Shown in pieces: positions 27,001-29,445 of a DNA stretch of 44,405 nucleotides. The notes below the pieces were generated by a model. It was not told the origin of the DNA and did no database searches. It saw nothing but the letters and a program-made list of their open reading frames with translations. Position numbers and translations under genes: made by a program. Every line of letters starts with the position of its first letter. Position 1 is the first letter of the stretch. Source of the DNA: an uncultured Clostridia bacterium (lineage in GTDB: Bacteria; Bacillota; Clostridia; Christensenellales; CAG-1252). Location of the stretch: NCBI GenBank assembly GCA_945482995.1, contig CALYRM010000006.1:1-44405 (forward strand), in the 5' to 3' direction.

Positions 27001-28678
27001 TGCAGGTGTTGCGTTAAACAGCATAAGCCTACTATCCGTTGAAAGAATAGGCAATTACGCTTTCGCAAATACCGAGTTAGGTGGCGAAAAGGGTGAGGAA
27101 GTTATAAGAGTAAATGAAGGTAGCCTTGCAAATATCGATATTATGTTTAATAATAATGGTAGTATCGGCGATTACGCATTTGCTAATAACACTGCGCTTG
27201 GCGCAACTGAATCAAACACGTTTGCAATCAACGGTAACTTAATTAATATGGGTGTTGGCTCATTCTACAATACCAACCTTAGTGCAATCAATCAAAACAA
27301 CTTTAACCTATACTCGGTTGAAACTGTCGGCGATTATGCATTTGCAAACACTCAAATTAAGTTTGTTGCGTCTAACGCAAGAGTGATAGGCAATTACGCA
27401 TACGCTCGCGGTTTAGTCGTTAGATTAGGCTCAGACGTTATGAGTATTCCGTACGCAGATGGCTTGACAACGGAAACAACCTACGACGGCAATGTAACTT
27501 TAAGTAACGTAATTCTTGGAAGTGTAGAAGAAATAGGCTACGGTGCATTCTCGGGCACTTCAATTGTCAAATTGACAGTAGGCGAGTATTTAGTTGACTT
27601 AAAGGCTCCGAGCGTTGACGTAAACGGAAATAACGTACTTGGTGCAATCGAAAATACACCCAAACTACAAAGCATAACGGTGAACGGCGCAAATAAACAC
27701 TACTTCACTCAAAACGGCGCTTTGGTAGAAAAAACAACCGAGAGCAATAACAAGATTATCGCTTATCCACAAGATATTCGTTCGCTCTTACCAAGCCTGA
27801 CAAATAGAGAATTACAACTCTTAGGCGTAGAAAAGGACGGCGACAACTACTACATAACGATATCTAATATCAAGGGTTGGGTGACCGTTGGTAGAAGAGC
27901 CTTTGTCGGTAGTTCGATTAACGCAGTGCTTATGGATAACTTCAACTGTATTGCAATCGAGCCATACGCATTCTACAACGTAATAACGTTGGAATATGTA
28001 ACAATGGGCGCATACGTAGAAACAATTGGCGATTATGCGTTTGCAAATTGTACGGGCTTAGTTGATTGCTTAGGCGGTGCTAGTTGCTTAAATAGACACG
28101 AATGTAATATACGCAAACAAGTTTATGGAGTATGCTCGGGTTATAACGCAGTCAACTATGGCGCTAGATTGTCAAATATCGGCAATTACGCATTTGCAAA
28201 TTGTAGCGGAATAACTCACGCTCCCGATAAAGGCTTGAATATGACTATCGGTGCAAACGCTTATGCAGGAACTTCAATCAAGTTTATGACGGTATCTGCA
28301 ATGTATAAGTCAATTCTCGCCGGAGCTTTCAACGGAGTAGATGTCGTTCAAATCATTTCTAAAAACAAAGACTTGACTATCGCAAATAATGCGTTCAAGA
28401 CGACTACAAAAATCTATTATCCGATGGCTTTGAGCGAAGACGAAGCGGACATTGCAAGCGTATTGGCAAAGGTTGAATCGACCAAACTAGCGCATTGGAA
28501 TTGGTCGCACTTTGTGATTGAGGGTAACCAAATCAAGAAACTATCCAGCATATGCGAAAATCACAACAATTCACACCAAGGCGAATCAATAGTTCTACCT
28601 CGCTATTCAACCTTAGGTGAAGAGTTGAGTTATGACGCTGCGGGATTTAGTGGATACACAGTATCGCAAATAGCATAG
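2..28678 (+). CDS. Giant BspA-type leucine-rich repeat (LRR_5) surface protein, 5' partial
   Basis: The frame is open from base 2, so the ATG at 116 in the ORF track is internal: 38 upstream in-frame codons continue the same fold, giving at least 9558 residues. The first ~120 residues look like one and a half Ig-like modules ('YQAVFTPS', then 'YEVAFIPN'). After that come very many LRR_5 units of the form V..IG..AF.GC..L..I..P, too many to count reliably by eye. They are grouped in super-repeats that open with C-F-x-Y, then I-T-G-L-K-x-H-x-C-x(3,4)-H, then V-I-P-S. A second module, N..Y.F..G.LY....L..Y, recurs between them. Non-LRR inserts lie near residues 1965-2190, 3080-3220, 4810-5130, 5330-5585, 6300-6630 and 8020-8100 (numbered from the ATG at 116). 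LRR_5 proteins are typically secreted adhesins; the signal peptide would be upstream. No LPXTG motif, S-layer domain or other C-terminal anchor is visible, and the frame stops inside a repeat. Family assignment is secure; a role in adhesion or surface display is inferred. Confidence 0.93.
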   Translation, partial: YQAVFTPSEAYSRYKSAYVYIVVNTVAANIDANNSVLPMVSKKIETGETLKDSDIDATLARMLIAGYIDEEGNHIAIDGRFTWTYAGVVTPTKMNYEVAFIPNNQNLVNVFNFELTVSIVSESSCFVFEFDDEALTAKIIGMSAHTDCIGGHSNLVINDTVKHNDKLYTITAIDYNITEGKGAFEGLQVIRSIELPSTLTYIGANSFLGCSSLSEITIPTEVTYIGNYAFDGCTNLSVVNNLSDKITTIGEFAFRNCVSLTKLALPNSLTELGRGVFVNCGSLTDLTMAGNVNYSLRDGVIYQASEGASGQQYILHTYLAVNGVASFKIPSNVWAIGDYAFAYNDNILQQVICNSVYRIGENAFEGCTYLKYLYVLNENSFDGSTWLSALRDINAQGITVFAESQDGKLSLACQELGHNFKLWTADNYLNFTYDDSTMRAEVNGFKSDLAEESLVAITSLVVPATVKVGEKTYTVTAIGGFGSNNTITQLVVPETVETVRTNAFLSCNNLEELVLFEGLMNIEAYAFGNTAIKSLFIPSTVTNIGNYAFYRNAKLIGVTFAGDCVLGNEVFSDCNENLLVYGPEVVGSGYSMLYYYFNDENVNIPFCLYTPSSCLLYSVSTGSNPYVIIEGLRNHTCTGHANVKLPEMIDGYTVKAIADGAFQNKDIQSLTIPATVVSIGSNVFAGCNELKTIKIDEKNTRYSFVSETATNGDMLSGALLNSDGTVLIAYLPISTAKAYTVPSTVKEIKNNAFEGATALESIAFGNSVENIGINLFKGCDSLKTISFDGNRYFKFENGAIFNADGTRLIAYLGSNNAKRLVIPATVTEISESAFENVLTLESVIFEGKVDEIGVRAFANCYDLYSVSFADRVEYILDYAFAGCSNLASVYVEKDVTFMSSTAFNAAESVVLYSPDGSTLELYAENIVKFANCESTSKFHYTVSGGACTITGLDRVAFSGDSIKIIIPSYINGYKVIAIGDNAFNESGLSNNFARLTSVYIPSTVQYIGRQAFYYCTSLKDIFFGGDMNLAVTDGSSTDDLDRFKNVNSEVNITVAENSKLQAFFQNYYPTFANLSSDTDSCLSYTPDGDGLKITGLKNHVCKNSHSHVIIPEEINGKQVIAIDSYAFANGKVISIELPRTVKTIGNNAFDGCSRLTSIYMPSVTKIGSYAFRDCSRLSSISIAAKLEELGAYVFSGCDNLSSVYFQGDFAKSAGSIPDDILSESASSTIRYTAFLNQGDNTPINAKIYLPESYLFINLGGFESINNTFVYNYFVDNLVRTGYNFDYKCWYTNVREQNGFTIALDADSKMAGIIGYNGDSKELVIPSVYYDIVDNIVIEYPIYYIGENAFSSLVETNATDTIQSIVMGENIMGIFSNAFAYMKNLRSITIPQSVNIMGDYVFYGCNLLTEIYFQGDVEDMGTTLVRDNALELKVYGPQVGNVSGEFSKLMYGKFVNYNTITDPECFEFIYNEADNYYTITGVKDHFCSAGHINIVIPSYYRGVPIKVISQTAFNGQHETYSLTISKSIEKIYPGAFTGCTNLTSIAVDGKNTSYKFVDGILTDYQTSSVLYICLSNMVTYTVPDSIKVIKKGAFEGSTVHNLILNAYITDIESGAFDGAQNLTTISGLTHNQYFTYEQGGLYRTEGDKKVELIMYMYTLSNRSFVVPSTVKYVLDGAFKGANNLEQITFTTDCSFGKNVYANTNENLIVVGASDYYGVQYNCLKENVKFLKSVPEENFNLSEKEDGTLMVNGFANIETITEEIVYVPAFIGNVEVTSIGANAFAVDQGVVKGIILSESIVKIGENAFLNSTITSLYVGSNVEVVGADAFESSSLTEIFFGGDVELYDTAFIKYQNQENTALEIYYTSDAANLNDYLTSESFKVAVGNRVNTYDYSDFDDEMMNSICFEYELVDGVYVVSGLKKHACLSSHADITIPSYYYVKNEDGSYAVESDGTYKKQVVTTLGANAFAFNNDILRLNIPETIQTIGTGAISGCMFLTEIIPHKNSPYTFEKLYAMIFSEALQEIEQPIEKVEIKGDLDYTRVEIPSETEEKKFAMRLNKSLLDSLVKGEHTIKALDFSNSVILSLTLNTELGTVEYNGYTESYRVIDNYLVISHSFFTLDDFTKIVYVVLEGELSFTEVEDELRINKGIFEALRNNGNSTLLVTRSTFNEDVLSFTVDKREDEYSLVGEDEVNEITFSEGVLYKTEEVDSEYNAEPITVLDSLVVYVSVNKDAEFIVPDTVTTIEDGAFYGIDALTSITIGKNVENIGKNVFVGCTNLTKFVVKEGNQYFFTDKYNALYRYNSDEKTSATFYAYPAARTGQNHWLGTDIEVTDIVSGAYSYAKSLANIYIETLVDYPELTDNNGIFDNLAIYSTENKLNVYMPSYGTNYPDHFEVGASGLERYLREIVAREENPAHINIYTHTNKFCFEYNEAGNEVIGLVDHDCNSDHKNIVLPIYAFGKELTAVGEYAFMGETMESFTLLNKNTGFEIKAGAFADCDTLTNIVLPDNSKYVFNSGVLLNGNILVAVLASSEYKDIRLESVQLDADADTEVEPGLEEDEPIIDEPSEPITATVSVKVETIVRDGKTVKVATVSGIVDIMQAAFYGNDNVELIYLSKEINDIGIGAFSYCTKLKTIEVSNQNEKYSFDFVNGILYNKTLSILHTVLYSYTENMQDTLFEVDNGSGNIMENVVEIKGRAFEGTNISRLKLPYSLAIIGDRAFADMDYLSYIYLESEVQDINFDVDILGLKTDDGLVDDWGDRRVVVYGPCGEDPNNTESMDIKYSIIHRYFIYNYFGVLPEESVMLESFDWYTGNTSLIAVYKPWSDYNNFSYEYIEGTNENEANVAYITGLNTERGAEDLDSGTEEIVVPLYTYKTYTDENGEEQKLPYRITTIKEGAFANHTEIRSITLLYNIEMIEDAFMKGAFNVEEMIVMDNEGYTVVTSEKLKGALFTKDMTKLLVYLATSTLNNYEVPATVKEIAAATFAYSKNLTSVLIPKSVEYIGAGAFSSCKRLTKINENTPYYSFSNFTLYGNNETLLHTYLATGSGASGEYVVPEWVREINDYAFEGNFNVVNIRIPEYVNDKGTVSTVSFIGSYAFASMNSLQEIYFEGYTNINRAEEYNPETVQVFEQDGLRFEVSGLRTSFAYAQEFEVGNISVLVLDGEEGSYLFDEDITVLSSYETKVINSEGKEETKLVEYNKWVAGIYTIKININYNDKTYEFTYNVTNEDIVNSFGKTKGNAITVYAPADSYVKHQVSEYSFIEYVAYTPKTALDYVHINDTDAMESYIAINGYSQSAASVYGKEDYDREEGVVVIGDIFQLVIPSYIENTKVKVITKDAFHSTDRAISDSKTIIDYEEFNINNANAYIEAINNSLYSVDTRRAILNSRIKSLVTLENLERIEESAFENSENLESIIISKTVLEIGAGAFTYSEKVEKVNVDAQNISFVMDNGTLYEGNGKVLHTVFNSMLVDFFFETEQPVVEIKARAFEGVNKIKYLTVPITTSVIGERAFKNMKNLEEIYVTTNFAPPDNAFDGCMVGFTIFAPGGNALEAYCNNHKYNFVAWNPKECFTYEFNNGTATITGLTGHSNCTASHNDYVVPMFIDGVKVTVIGSGAFSKASTSITSVTLPTSIKTIESRAYEGCTDLTYIYIPYSVTAIGDEAFAGCTTLREVVFVSDCKLGARVFEGASANLVLYYATILGNSAGNIYDYASKQKIAFNKGTPSTCFVVSEIIKDNEECLRIDHLKEHSCGYSHVNVEIPSLIRGKKVVEIGESAFVTARNLATLVIPEYVSAIGIKAFNGCPLTNIEVAANNQYIKFSQGAFYTKDGKKLILAVSSIAGDTLTIENGTEIILSGAFEDSTVKEIVINPELTTISEGAFASCSNLVKFSMSAGDGKTNFKVSENGVLYNSSMTLLYAYPAGKSEVSFTVPDSVISIWPSAFQGAKNLESVTVGTGIKTISDKAFYAAENLYDIQILGDVVSVGKDLFVGTNEDLQVSSLYVANALDFYCIENNVNFRKSTPLNYFITGTDNMEAGTVSIIKWNDIASLSGTKDVVIPMFIDDLKVTVIAERAFQFNQDMETLYIPKTVTTIGVAAFSGADNLHSVVVGKNVTRIFKNAFYQCTDLQSIYFLSDDIRIYTDVFTGVDFAHAEVYVDALSKGKELEELAIYSELDSIGFIVEDIKYASCFETSAINGNELIITGLKDHICPVSHNNIVIPSTITSANGKVNYVTGIAQDAFKDNQDVVRIVIPKEVTVIGEGAFSNCSNLTEIVLVDNNHYTFENGALYNVNQTVLHTYLSSNSALTFTVPKTVLKINDGAFKSASNLTSITFNKDLEIGKHVFDDTSVNLIIFGPKKNGEFLSNLYVSFIEEYLKNAVFEEVDGNYTELLSSEAGTLFSADSFKENNIISSQYTIEYLDDDTVKIVEYNQSLEDADESKNVVIIIPQYINDRKVTIIGQEAFANVNATSIIIPDGIVEIEKMAFINVKKLERIVFPQTVKKIGDNAFNGCTSLYEAYFVGELSLLGSNVFANTYTQDGFSIAIFGPKGGYLEDNFDESIYNNGTSFNCFEYEYVKQEVGGNVIIDSESIMITKLKDHVCNGNHQKILLPSSIDGKPVTRLADDLLKGNNTIRSVRLPSHLEAIGDRFFENCTNLVEVSIPSSVRKIGDYAFYNCISLNNVILPNITRIGKYAFASCHSLTSFILPDTVINLEHSEGLFKNCTSLESIRLSSKIRSLPNSFFENTTKLSEIKYFDTITIVGMPTEINSIGERCFYNSLYPSVSNERITDLPLSVIGEKAFASTGIQNFDISKIEEMGFGAFADCPSLSLKGKNENYVVGPNGILYEIEQLPPVKDANSDSETSFKFEGHENGHILNPETEVIEGEEYILVGIISFPEKSEVGDKSEWRNNRVMDETTVSVVLTDPIQGYNSNPITVNRVKRSGDNYSLYVKETSLRTLPQGNYTSVDVTFDYTANPYFEVLGVGGYSPISKEYSFNGSIEYNFTRASFARASLTFTPKGEGAEEQEIELNNGSEDDPNSFYRYFKYDDNTGVISLRKPLRELSQEIEGIVTLTYVTTVNGTSTQYTAKFNYKEDFRIVTVKTAIHTVPANTQSDPFSEDSLDITIKYNSSGEKEYAYNGNNVTLSDGVIINTDLFNKLGEASVTLDDTGTLDAITTFRAFSLEGCSGITQLRFQSMIHAIEEGSFINISNLMEVGSYSDKFYIYTIDHNDPEYAYVGGAILEVNLDENNNVIYDEKGLPTYTLISYLSTNTQKSFKLPDEILNYSTYEKMPIHITHIGNYAFAYNDILEEVDLNQVTSIGEYAFANCEKLTYVNIPDGCNYIGSNAFEGCPLKSIYFENGIASGLTDQSMMQQVTLELLPNDRTHYVQSFYPNELEYMINGSVTYTILEEVKLIRTHSNGSDIYLKDELGSDILQTTTRLAPVATLILDYSTNSCKYTRFEHSYLSGLESYQVVGHAIETDDDAATVEIAKITLGDSNIEVYDASADSYSTSGLVGVEYNTGRKETHIEDGSYYYSLILYRGASMEEAEEIRYLSKIKPSNSDITVSGGMGASVFGNNIGIYIYAPLEKGENNIVSQYADNYVYNDAVTPLTYRTFSAVSKFNYEIINGNEIRIKSLKNPSVDKEINIPESINGMQVTAILDLAFSGDTALNIVTIPSTVVSIGDQAFYGCTNLSQVYVESIITSLGKDVFLDCNYDSLNVYGIVATELETYCNNVGIAFNVGTYWGCLKLKALSSNTLSVVGLLNHHCNTSHKYVSIPSEINGMKVVEIAEGAFENSDIISITIDSNVNGLVIKERAFANCSKLKSVYLLGTNTTIENGAFDDNGSGVTVYTSEYESLKDEVAISNAYVTSITIGKVFITANVVGGVEILGMHSEGDDYTKIRIPDRINGKNVVSIGNLAFMGNTKLNTVVLGNYVESIGEHAFEDCSNLTYIFLPESLKSIGQSAFADCSSLVSIMLSENVEEIGDYAFQGCQNLNELRIGNSDATLGKGILDDIRGTIDFVEIHKDAAELFTYFRNNYSTKATYIEDLSLADKYKECFDYEVILGSQYGDYIKITGLKSHVGCSSINHKDVVIPSRIGGLPVLEIEERAFAGNKTMQSITIDNVQDYQSGYGIFIGNGAFQGCTSLSIANLGKVQQLSPYAFRKCSSLATVVMHLMCNAVIGEVTFDENGEMYELYTVFEACTNLNNVVIDNSYNSGKVQYTSENGAIYSGEGVLLLCYNINSETFAPDKATDIAIGAFTGCDNVKTLVLPQTITELDVMKLCDSEGYLLLSSLEKLYINSERITIKNADKLANVEVYYPIDCELNKDELTNKYMYVPIDKFDFNLRVDELKDGQIYQLNGIYYTYSEKNSAWVQTNGYFGIVNEDVYEKVDYRVYHKIGDSTYYQYANGDFEEITLKDDMLNANDEYFVIYPVANKNTLIEVSVVKGSVYYKNDYLSAVQPSDLYKRYLAINRNGEKQLVEYIYVKDNLPYRFNKDTVKFEQIVGESEQAVKDNIYLSTKVTLLNANGHTYYIRKTDNALVTLPNDVLAYDKYVNDEYYYLNENDEFIPVDVLDGVVYADGQVATVSDSQSITGVRQVLPIDLYVGKFANIVSGTRRVVYAYQKLSDDSVYYSLIKGEVTQITENDSVDLYDIANVYLGNTRGAIISIKDVTDAIWNENDYKNNVKLPDFAYINGTSYPVIEIGYRGFAQSKIESITVSGNITDIADEAFVDSEKLRSVTFDNSVIEIGSSILGGCDSLLTVSIGDNVATIAGNMFSERKYTLSGGVITNGIEVLVSVNNQSFDDNASDYMLTSKDGAILYAYYGLGGEGGEIGTVVLPEGISKISKGAFRSATANTTTITKVILPTTLREVEAGAFDDMKGLQQVIFRSEMNVLGYDEETDLTIFASHSDTFTVYGIEDSLVQEYANKHGFAFRAYVAEDTFIFSVDTKVVGGNTYHEATIIALNKEKVKATMIIPEYLTTKDSLGNVIKAKVVKIDSAVFYGIDSIEKLIIPETVAYIGNNAFAELRNLETVIFLGSGTITLGNTVFAYDASLLGIYIENDRTFILGNSTFKGSNSNVVVYGNQGNLEAFINQTNAPLVDTDYAKNMQITKINDNQAVLTGFVGNALLSDTNLFIPRFVDGAEIVGIDTSAVSTSLKGRIQKLSIPSSVKYIAADSFKGAKITEIVISGNVTEIGANAFAVASDNLSVYLEKDVKLGENAFTAANSGEKITFYAPNGVSNVEKYIESSKSAIVYYSPVYYFNYEVVNGNEIAITSLSDSGLKAQKIVVPRYIEGKKVTTVGNGAFAHSANLLAVSMPEDLTTFGDYVFVGTFENIEQEEIQKAVQNGVLSGGDYQTVDGKLVLNEVTFRGSANKFQLNHSNGLNYVSSRYIDGVTSEISIYAVLATTTAKTFELTNIIKYIAPGAFAGAKSIEAFTGEVNNLFGYSLVSFSTYNGKSVYTTLVHSGTELHTVLSAAVNPNTPNELIIPSGVTTILPYAMYGYDNVDVTTLRFGNQLVEIGEGAFENAVNIKNFNIDPSSAIYRIEERTFYGCTSLEEMPLLNALKFIGRNAFGNSGLRTITNLPELLFTISDGAFIGCDRLEEITIPENVHTIGEYAFASCSSLSKIVIPGSVTSIGKGAFRGTSISSITLPSSIDEIAEGLFEDADKLSEIIIKGNIVKIGARAFKGTTVLSVLPSALTDNLTELGEYAFADSGLNSISLGIGVKEIPAHCFENCKYLTEIKLSSAITKVHDYAFNGCNGLIEIGGDEVISIKDGASEVTIVDGENNITKYPITTQRNKNTYLVVGGLQIRVVAGKITVNDRTIPSVVTEIENETVTTAIYDNLYIVYRAGVLSVTGAKNLNLSFGVTYVQFGINVTELGDYAFADCALTTALISDGIVKVGDYCFKGNEHLESVEIGGNLAFLGQGAFSGATSLTLINVSSRNTTFTNMGDGVLFERELSMGVYTGNVILKVYPAGLVPSGDDRLYKIPNNTVGIDSNAFEYSTLITVYVPSSVKTIGKNAFQGASDLVNIFFEGDIDINGEDIFNGILPNVYETEKGDFVCIDGEYVKFFEGFLEATEGGYAYVDGKFVAYTSELGEVIRYNKARFIVDNNGEYVSGDEETFVLDLAHSSSLRRYSIISDDLTTYALTNLVIDCPEGSNVYDYCQSKGYTCLPFGADITSISTNGVICVQHTQTECFTYTESEYVTITGLSGTCGHASHETLVIPTYINAKEVRRIGEKAFVGAGIRTFALGRYVDTLGEGFLYDNEIEEIYIASIPNVNYDPNDEESSMYSKNSVFSIISENIDGYFYKALVGNVDGYNTLVLYTASSTMKEYRLPENITAIGYGAFANNKNLENVIFNDNITNIPDYAFANATALRGSDKISTEDAGIETVYAKQGLYLGNNVSQIGEGAFENASALTALYAKNSEISIANKAFAGCSNLVDIAIATENESGINEYSHNFNDYYFDETNSILYVTKDEKLLLHTFLSSSALNNNTVVVLPDSYNGITVEGVDSYAFYASTSDVMTVVIPYNPSNRAVSIGEYAFANSAIKTIHFEGDVYAIDVNKPIIDNGAFVYLPFGSALIETLRRFSIAYKEVSSRNDLRYASLSDGRIEITGLADRVSSNKLVIPYYVEGKQVTSIREGAFNGNSIIEYVELFDMIKSLSNGAFKGCYNLKEVVLTETEIVTIPEECFANCSSLVTVKLPRTLKTIANGAFKQTALTKLPYSDSLETIGDEAYRDSKLESISLYTSIKSVGAFAFADNDGIRELSIPTSVQTIGAGAFSNCKSLLYVHFQGNVANLPDYNDGSLTPLFDCLDGIMVKVPSNATNVIQYLKGLGYKDSEYIVEHPEETQNLFLYTPSTCFEYEEKEDSIVITGMKKDASHDYATCEYCKDRIYFPDEINGKPIVKVATSFKASVSSTVRSIEFNSALVEIEDSALRGLSSLESVVFGVRNRSNLTRIGKYAFVGTSLTSLVIPSSNIAEIDDYAFAGVALNSISLLSVERIGNYAFANTELGGEKGEEVIRVNEGSLANIDIMFNNNGSIGDYAFANNTALGATESNTFAINGNLINMGVGSFYNTNLSAINQNNFNLYSVETVGDYAFANTQIKFVASNARVIGNYAYARGLVVRLGSDVMSIPYADGLTTETTYDGNVTLSNVILGSVEEIGYGAFSGTSIVKLTVGEYLVDLKAPSVDVNGNNVLGAIENTPKLQSITVNGANKHYFTQNGALVEKTTESNNKIIAYPQDIRSLLPSLTNRELQLLGVEKDGDNYYITISNIKGWVTVGRRAFVGSSINAVLMDNFNCIAIEPYAFYNVITLEYVTMGAYVETIGDYAFANCTGLVDCLGGASCLNRHECNIRKQVYGVCSGYNAVNYGARLSNIGNYAFANCSGITHAPDKGLNMTIGANAYAGTSIKFMTVSAMYKSILAGAFNGVDVVQIISKNKDLTIANNAFKTTTKIYYPMALSEDEADIASVLAKVESTKLAHWNWSHFVIEGNQIKKLSSICENHNNSHQGESIVLPRYSTLGEELSYDAAGFSGYTVSQIA

Positions 28679-28708
28679 GCGATTTTCGCTTTTGCTATTT
28701 GTGCGATA
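28662..28708 (+). terminator. Long hairpin spanning the stop codon of the giant LRR gene
   Basis: The left arm ATCGCAAATAGCA (28663-28675) pairs with TGCTATTTG-(TG)-CGAT (28693-28707): 13 bp with a two-base bulge, extendable by one pair. The loop holds the TAG stop (28676-28678) and a small inner stem GCGA/TCGC. No T-tract follows, so this is not a standard intrinsic terminator. It could be an mRNA 3' end or processing structure, or a by-product of repeat insertion. Confidence 0.5.
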
Positions 28709-28725
28709 TGGAATTTAATCCTTAT

Positions 28726-29290
28726 TGTCATTCCGAGCGGAGTCGAGGAATCTCATCCACACCGTACTGTCATTCCGAGCGTAGTGCAACGTAGTCGAGG
28801 AATCTAATCCTTATTGTCATCCTGAGCGAAGTGCAACGGAGTCGTGAGGATCTAATCAATATAATGTCATACTGAGCGTTGCGTAGCGTAGTCGTGAGGA
28901 TCTAATTGACAGCACCGCTGTCATCCCGAGCAACGTCGAGGGATCTATCCGCATCGTCATTCTGACCAATACTGTCATCCTGAGCGGAACGCAGTGGAGT
29001 CGTGAGGATCTCATCCATAATGTCATCCTGAGCGGAGTGCAACGGAGTCGTGAGGATCTCATCCTTGTTAGCATCCTCGAACTGCCTAAATATCCTTATA
29101 AATGTCATCCTCAAGCGTTGTGCAACGGAGTCGAAGAATCTCATCCACATTGTCATCCCGAGCAACGTCGAGGGACCTCACTACAAGCACCGACTCTTTG
29201 CAAAGCATACGGATAGACATTCATGCCTTAATGTCATCCTGAGCGGAGTGCAACGGAGTCGTGAGGATCTCATCCTTGTTAGCATCCTCT
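28726..29290 (+). repeat. Array A of about 45-bp GTCATCCTGAGCG-type interspersed repeats
   Basis: About ten tandem but irregularly spaced units fill this stretch. The general form is TGTCAT-NNN-GAGCG ... GTCG(tg)A-NNN'-ATCTCATCC. Long versions carry an inner GTGCAACGGA segment and short versions lack it. The NNN and NNN' arms are mostly complementary (TCC/GGA, CCT/AGG, CCC/GGG). This pattern is familiar as noncoding palindromic repeats in many bacterial genomes. ORFs called here (for example 29050-29301) are translations of the repeat. No gene is seen between 28679 and 29445. Confidence 0.9.
28908..28922 (+). repeat. Small hairpin GACAGC-ACC-GCTGTC fused to a repeat unit (copy 1)
   Basis: This is a perfect 6-bp stem with a three-base loop. 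Its right arm supplies the GTC that opens the next GTCATCCCGAGC repeat. The same composite, preceded by AATT, occurs at 42455 and 44255. Confidence 0.75.
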
Positions 29291-29334
29291 ATGACCATTA
29301 AACATTGCTATCACACATAGTTAAAACCTCGCGT

Positions 29335-29346
29335 ATTAACGTTAAT
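29335..29346. promoter_or_regulatory. 12-bp palindrome ATTAACGTTAAT upstream of the pil promoter
   Basis: This is a perfect 12-bp inverted repeat about 47 bp upstream of the -35 box of the pilC operon. A further GTTAAT lies ten bases downstream in direct repeat. Position and symmetry would suit a regulator site, but AT-rich palindromes of this size also occur by chance, so the call is tentative. Confidence 0.3.
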
Positions 29347-29392
29347 CATTGTTAATTTTTACACAAGAAACGTCAATGGAGCAAAAGCAATA

Positions 29393-29421
29393 TTGACAAA
29401 AACCTATAAATATTATAAAAT
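29393..29421 (+). promoter_or_regulatory. Sigma-A-type promoter of the pilCMNO operon
   Basis: TTGACA (29393-29398) is separated by exactly 17 bases from TAAAAT (29416-29421). This is a consensus -35 box and a one-mismatch -10 box. Transcription would start near 29428, leaving a leader of only about 18-20 bases that is mostly ribosome binding site (AAGGAG, 29434-29439, six bases before the ATG). A start here makes pilC the first gene of its transcript, separate from the giant LRR gene. Confidence 0.75.
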
Positions 29422-29445
29422 AAAGTATTAAGGAAGGAGCAAACT

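Noticed and set aside
116-28678. ATG at 116 as the start of the giant LRR gene
   Set aside because: The frame is open to the window's left edge and the 38 upstream codons encode the same Ig-like pattern; there is no ribosome site before 116.
28726-29301. CRISPR array
   Set aside because: Repeats vary in length and sequence, spacing is irregular and the intervals are not unique spacers; no cas gene is present.
28856-29301. Short ORFs on both strands (28856-29074, 28902-29165, 29050-29301, 33414-33770, 42323-42523)
   Set aside because: They are translations of the palindromic repeats, for example the recurring VIPS/VILSG-QRSRE phrases, with no ribosome sites.
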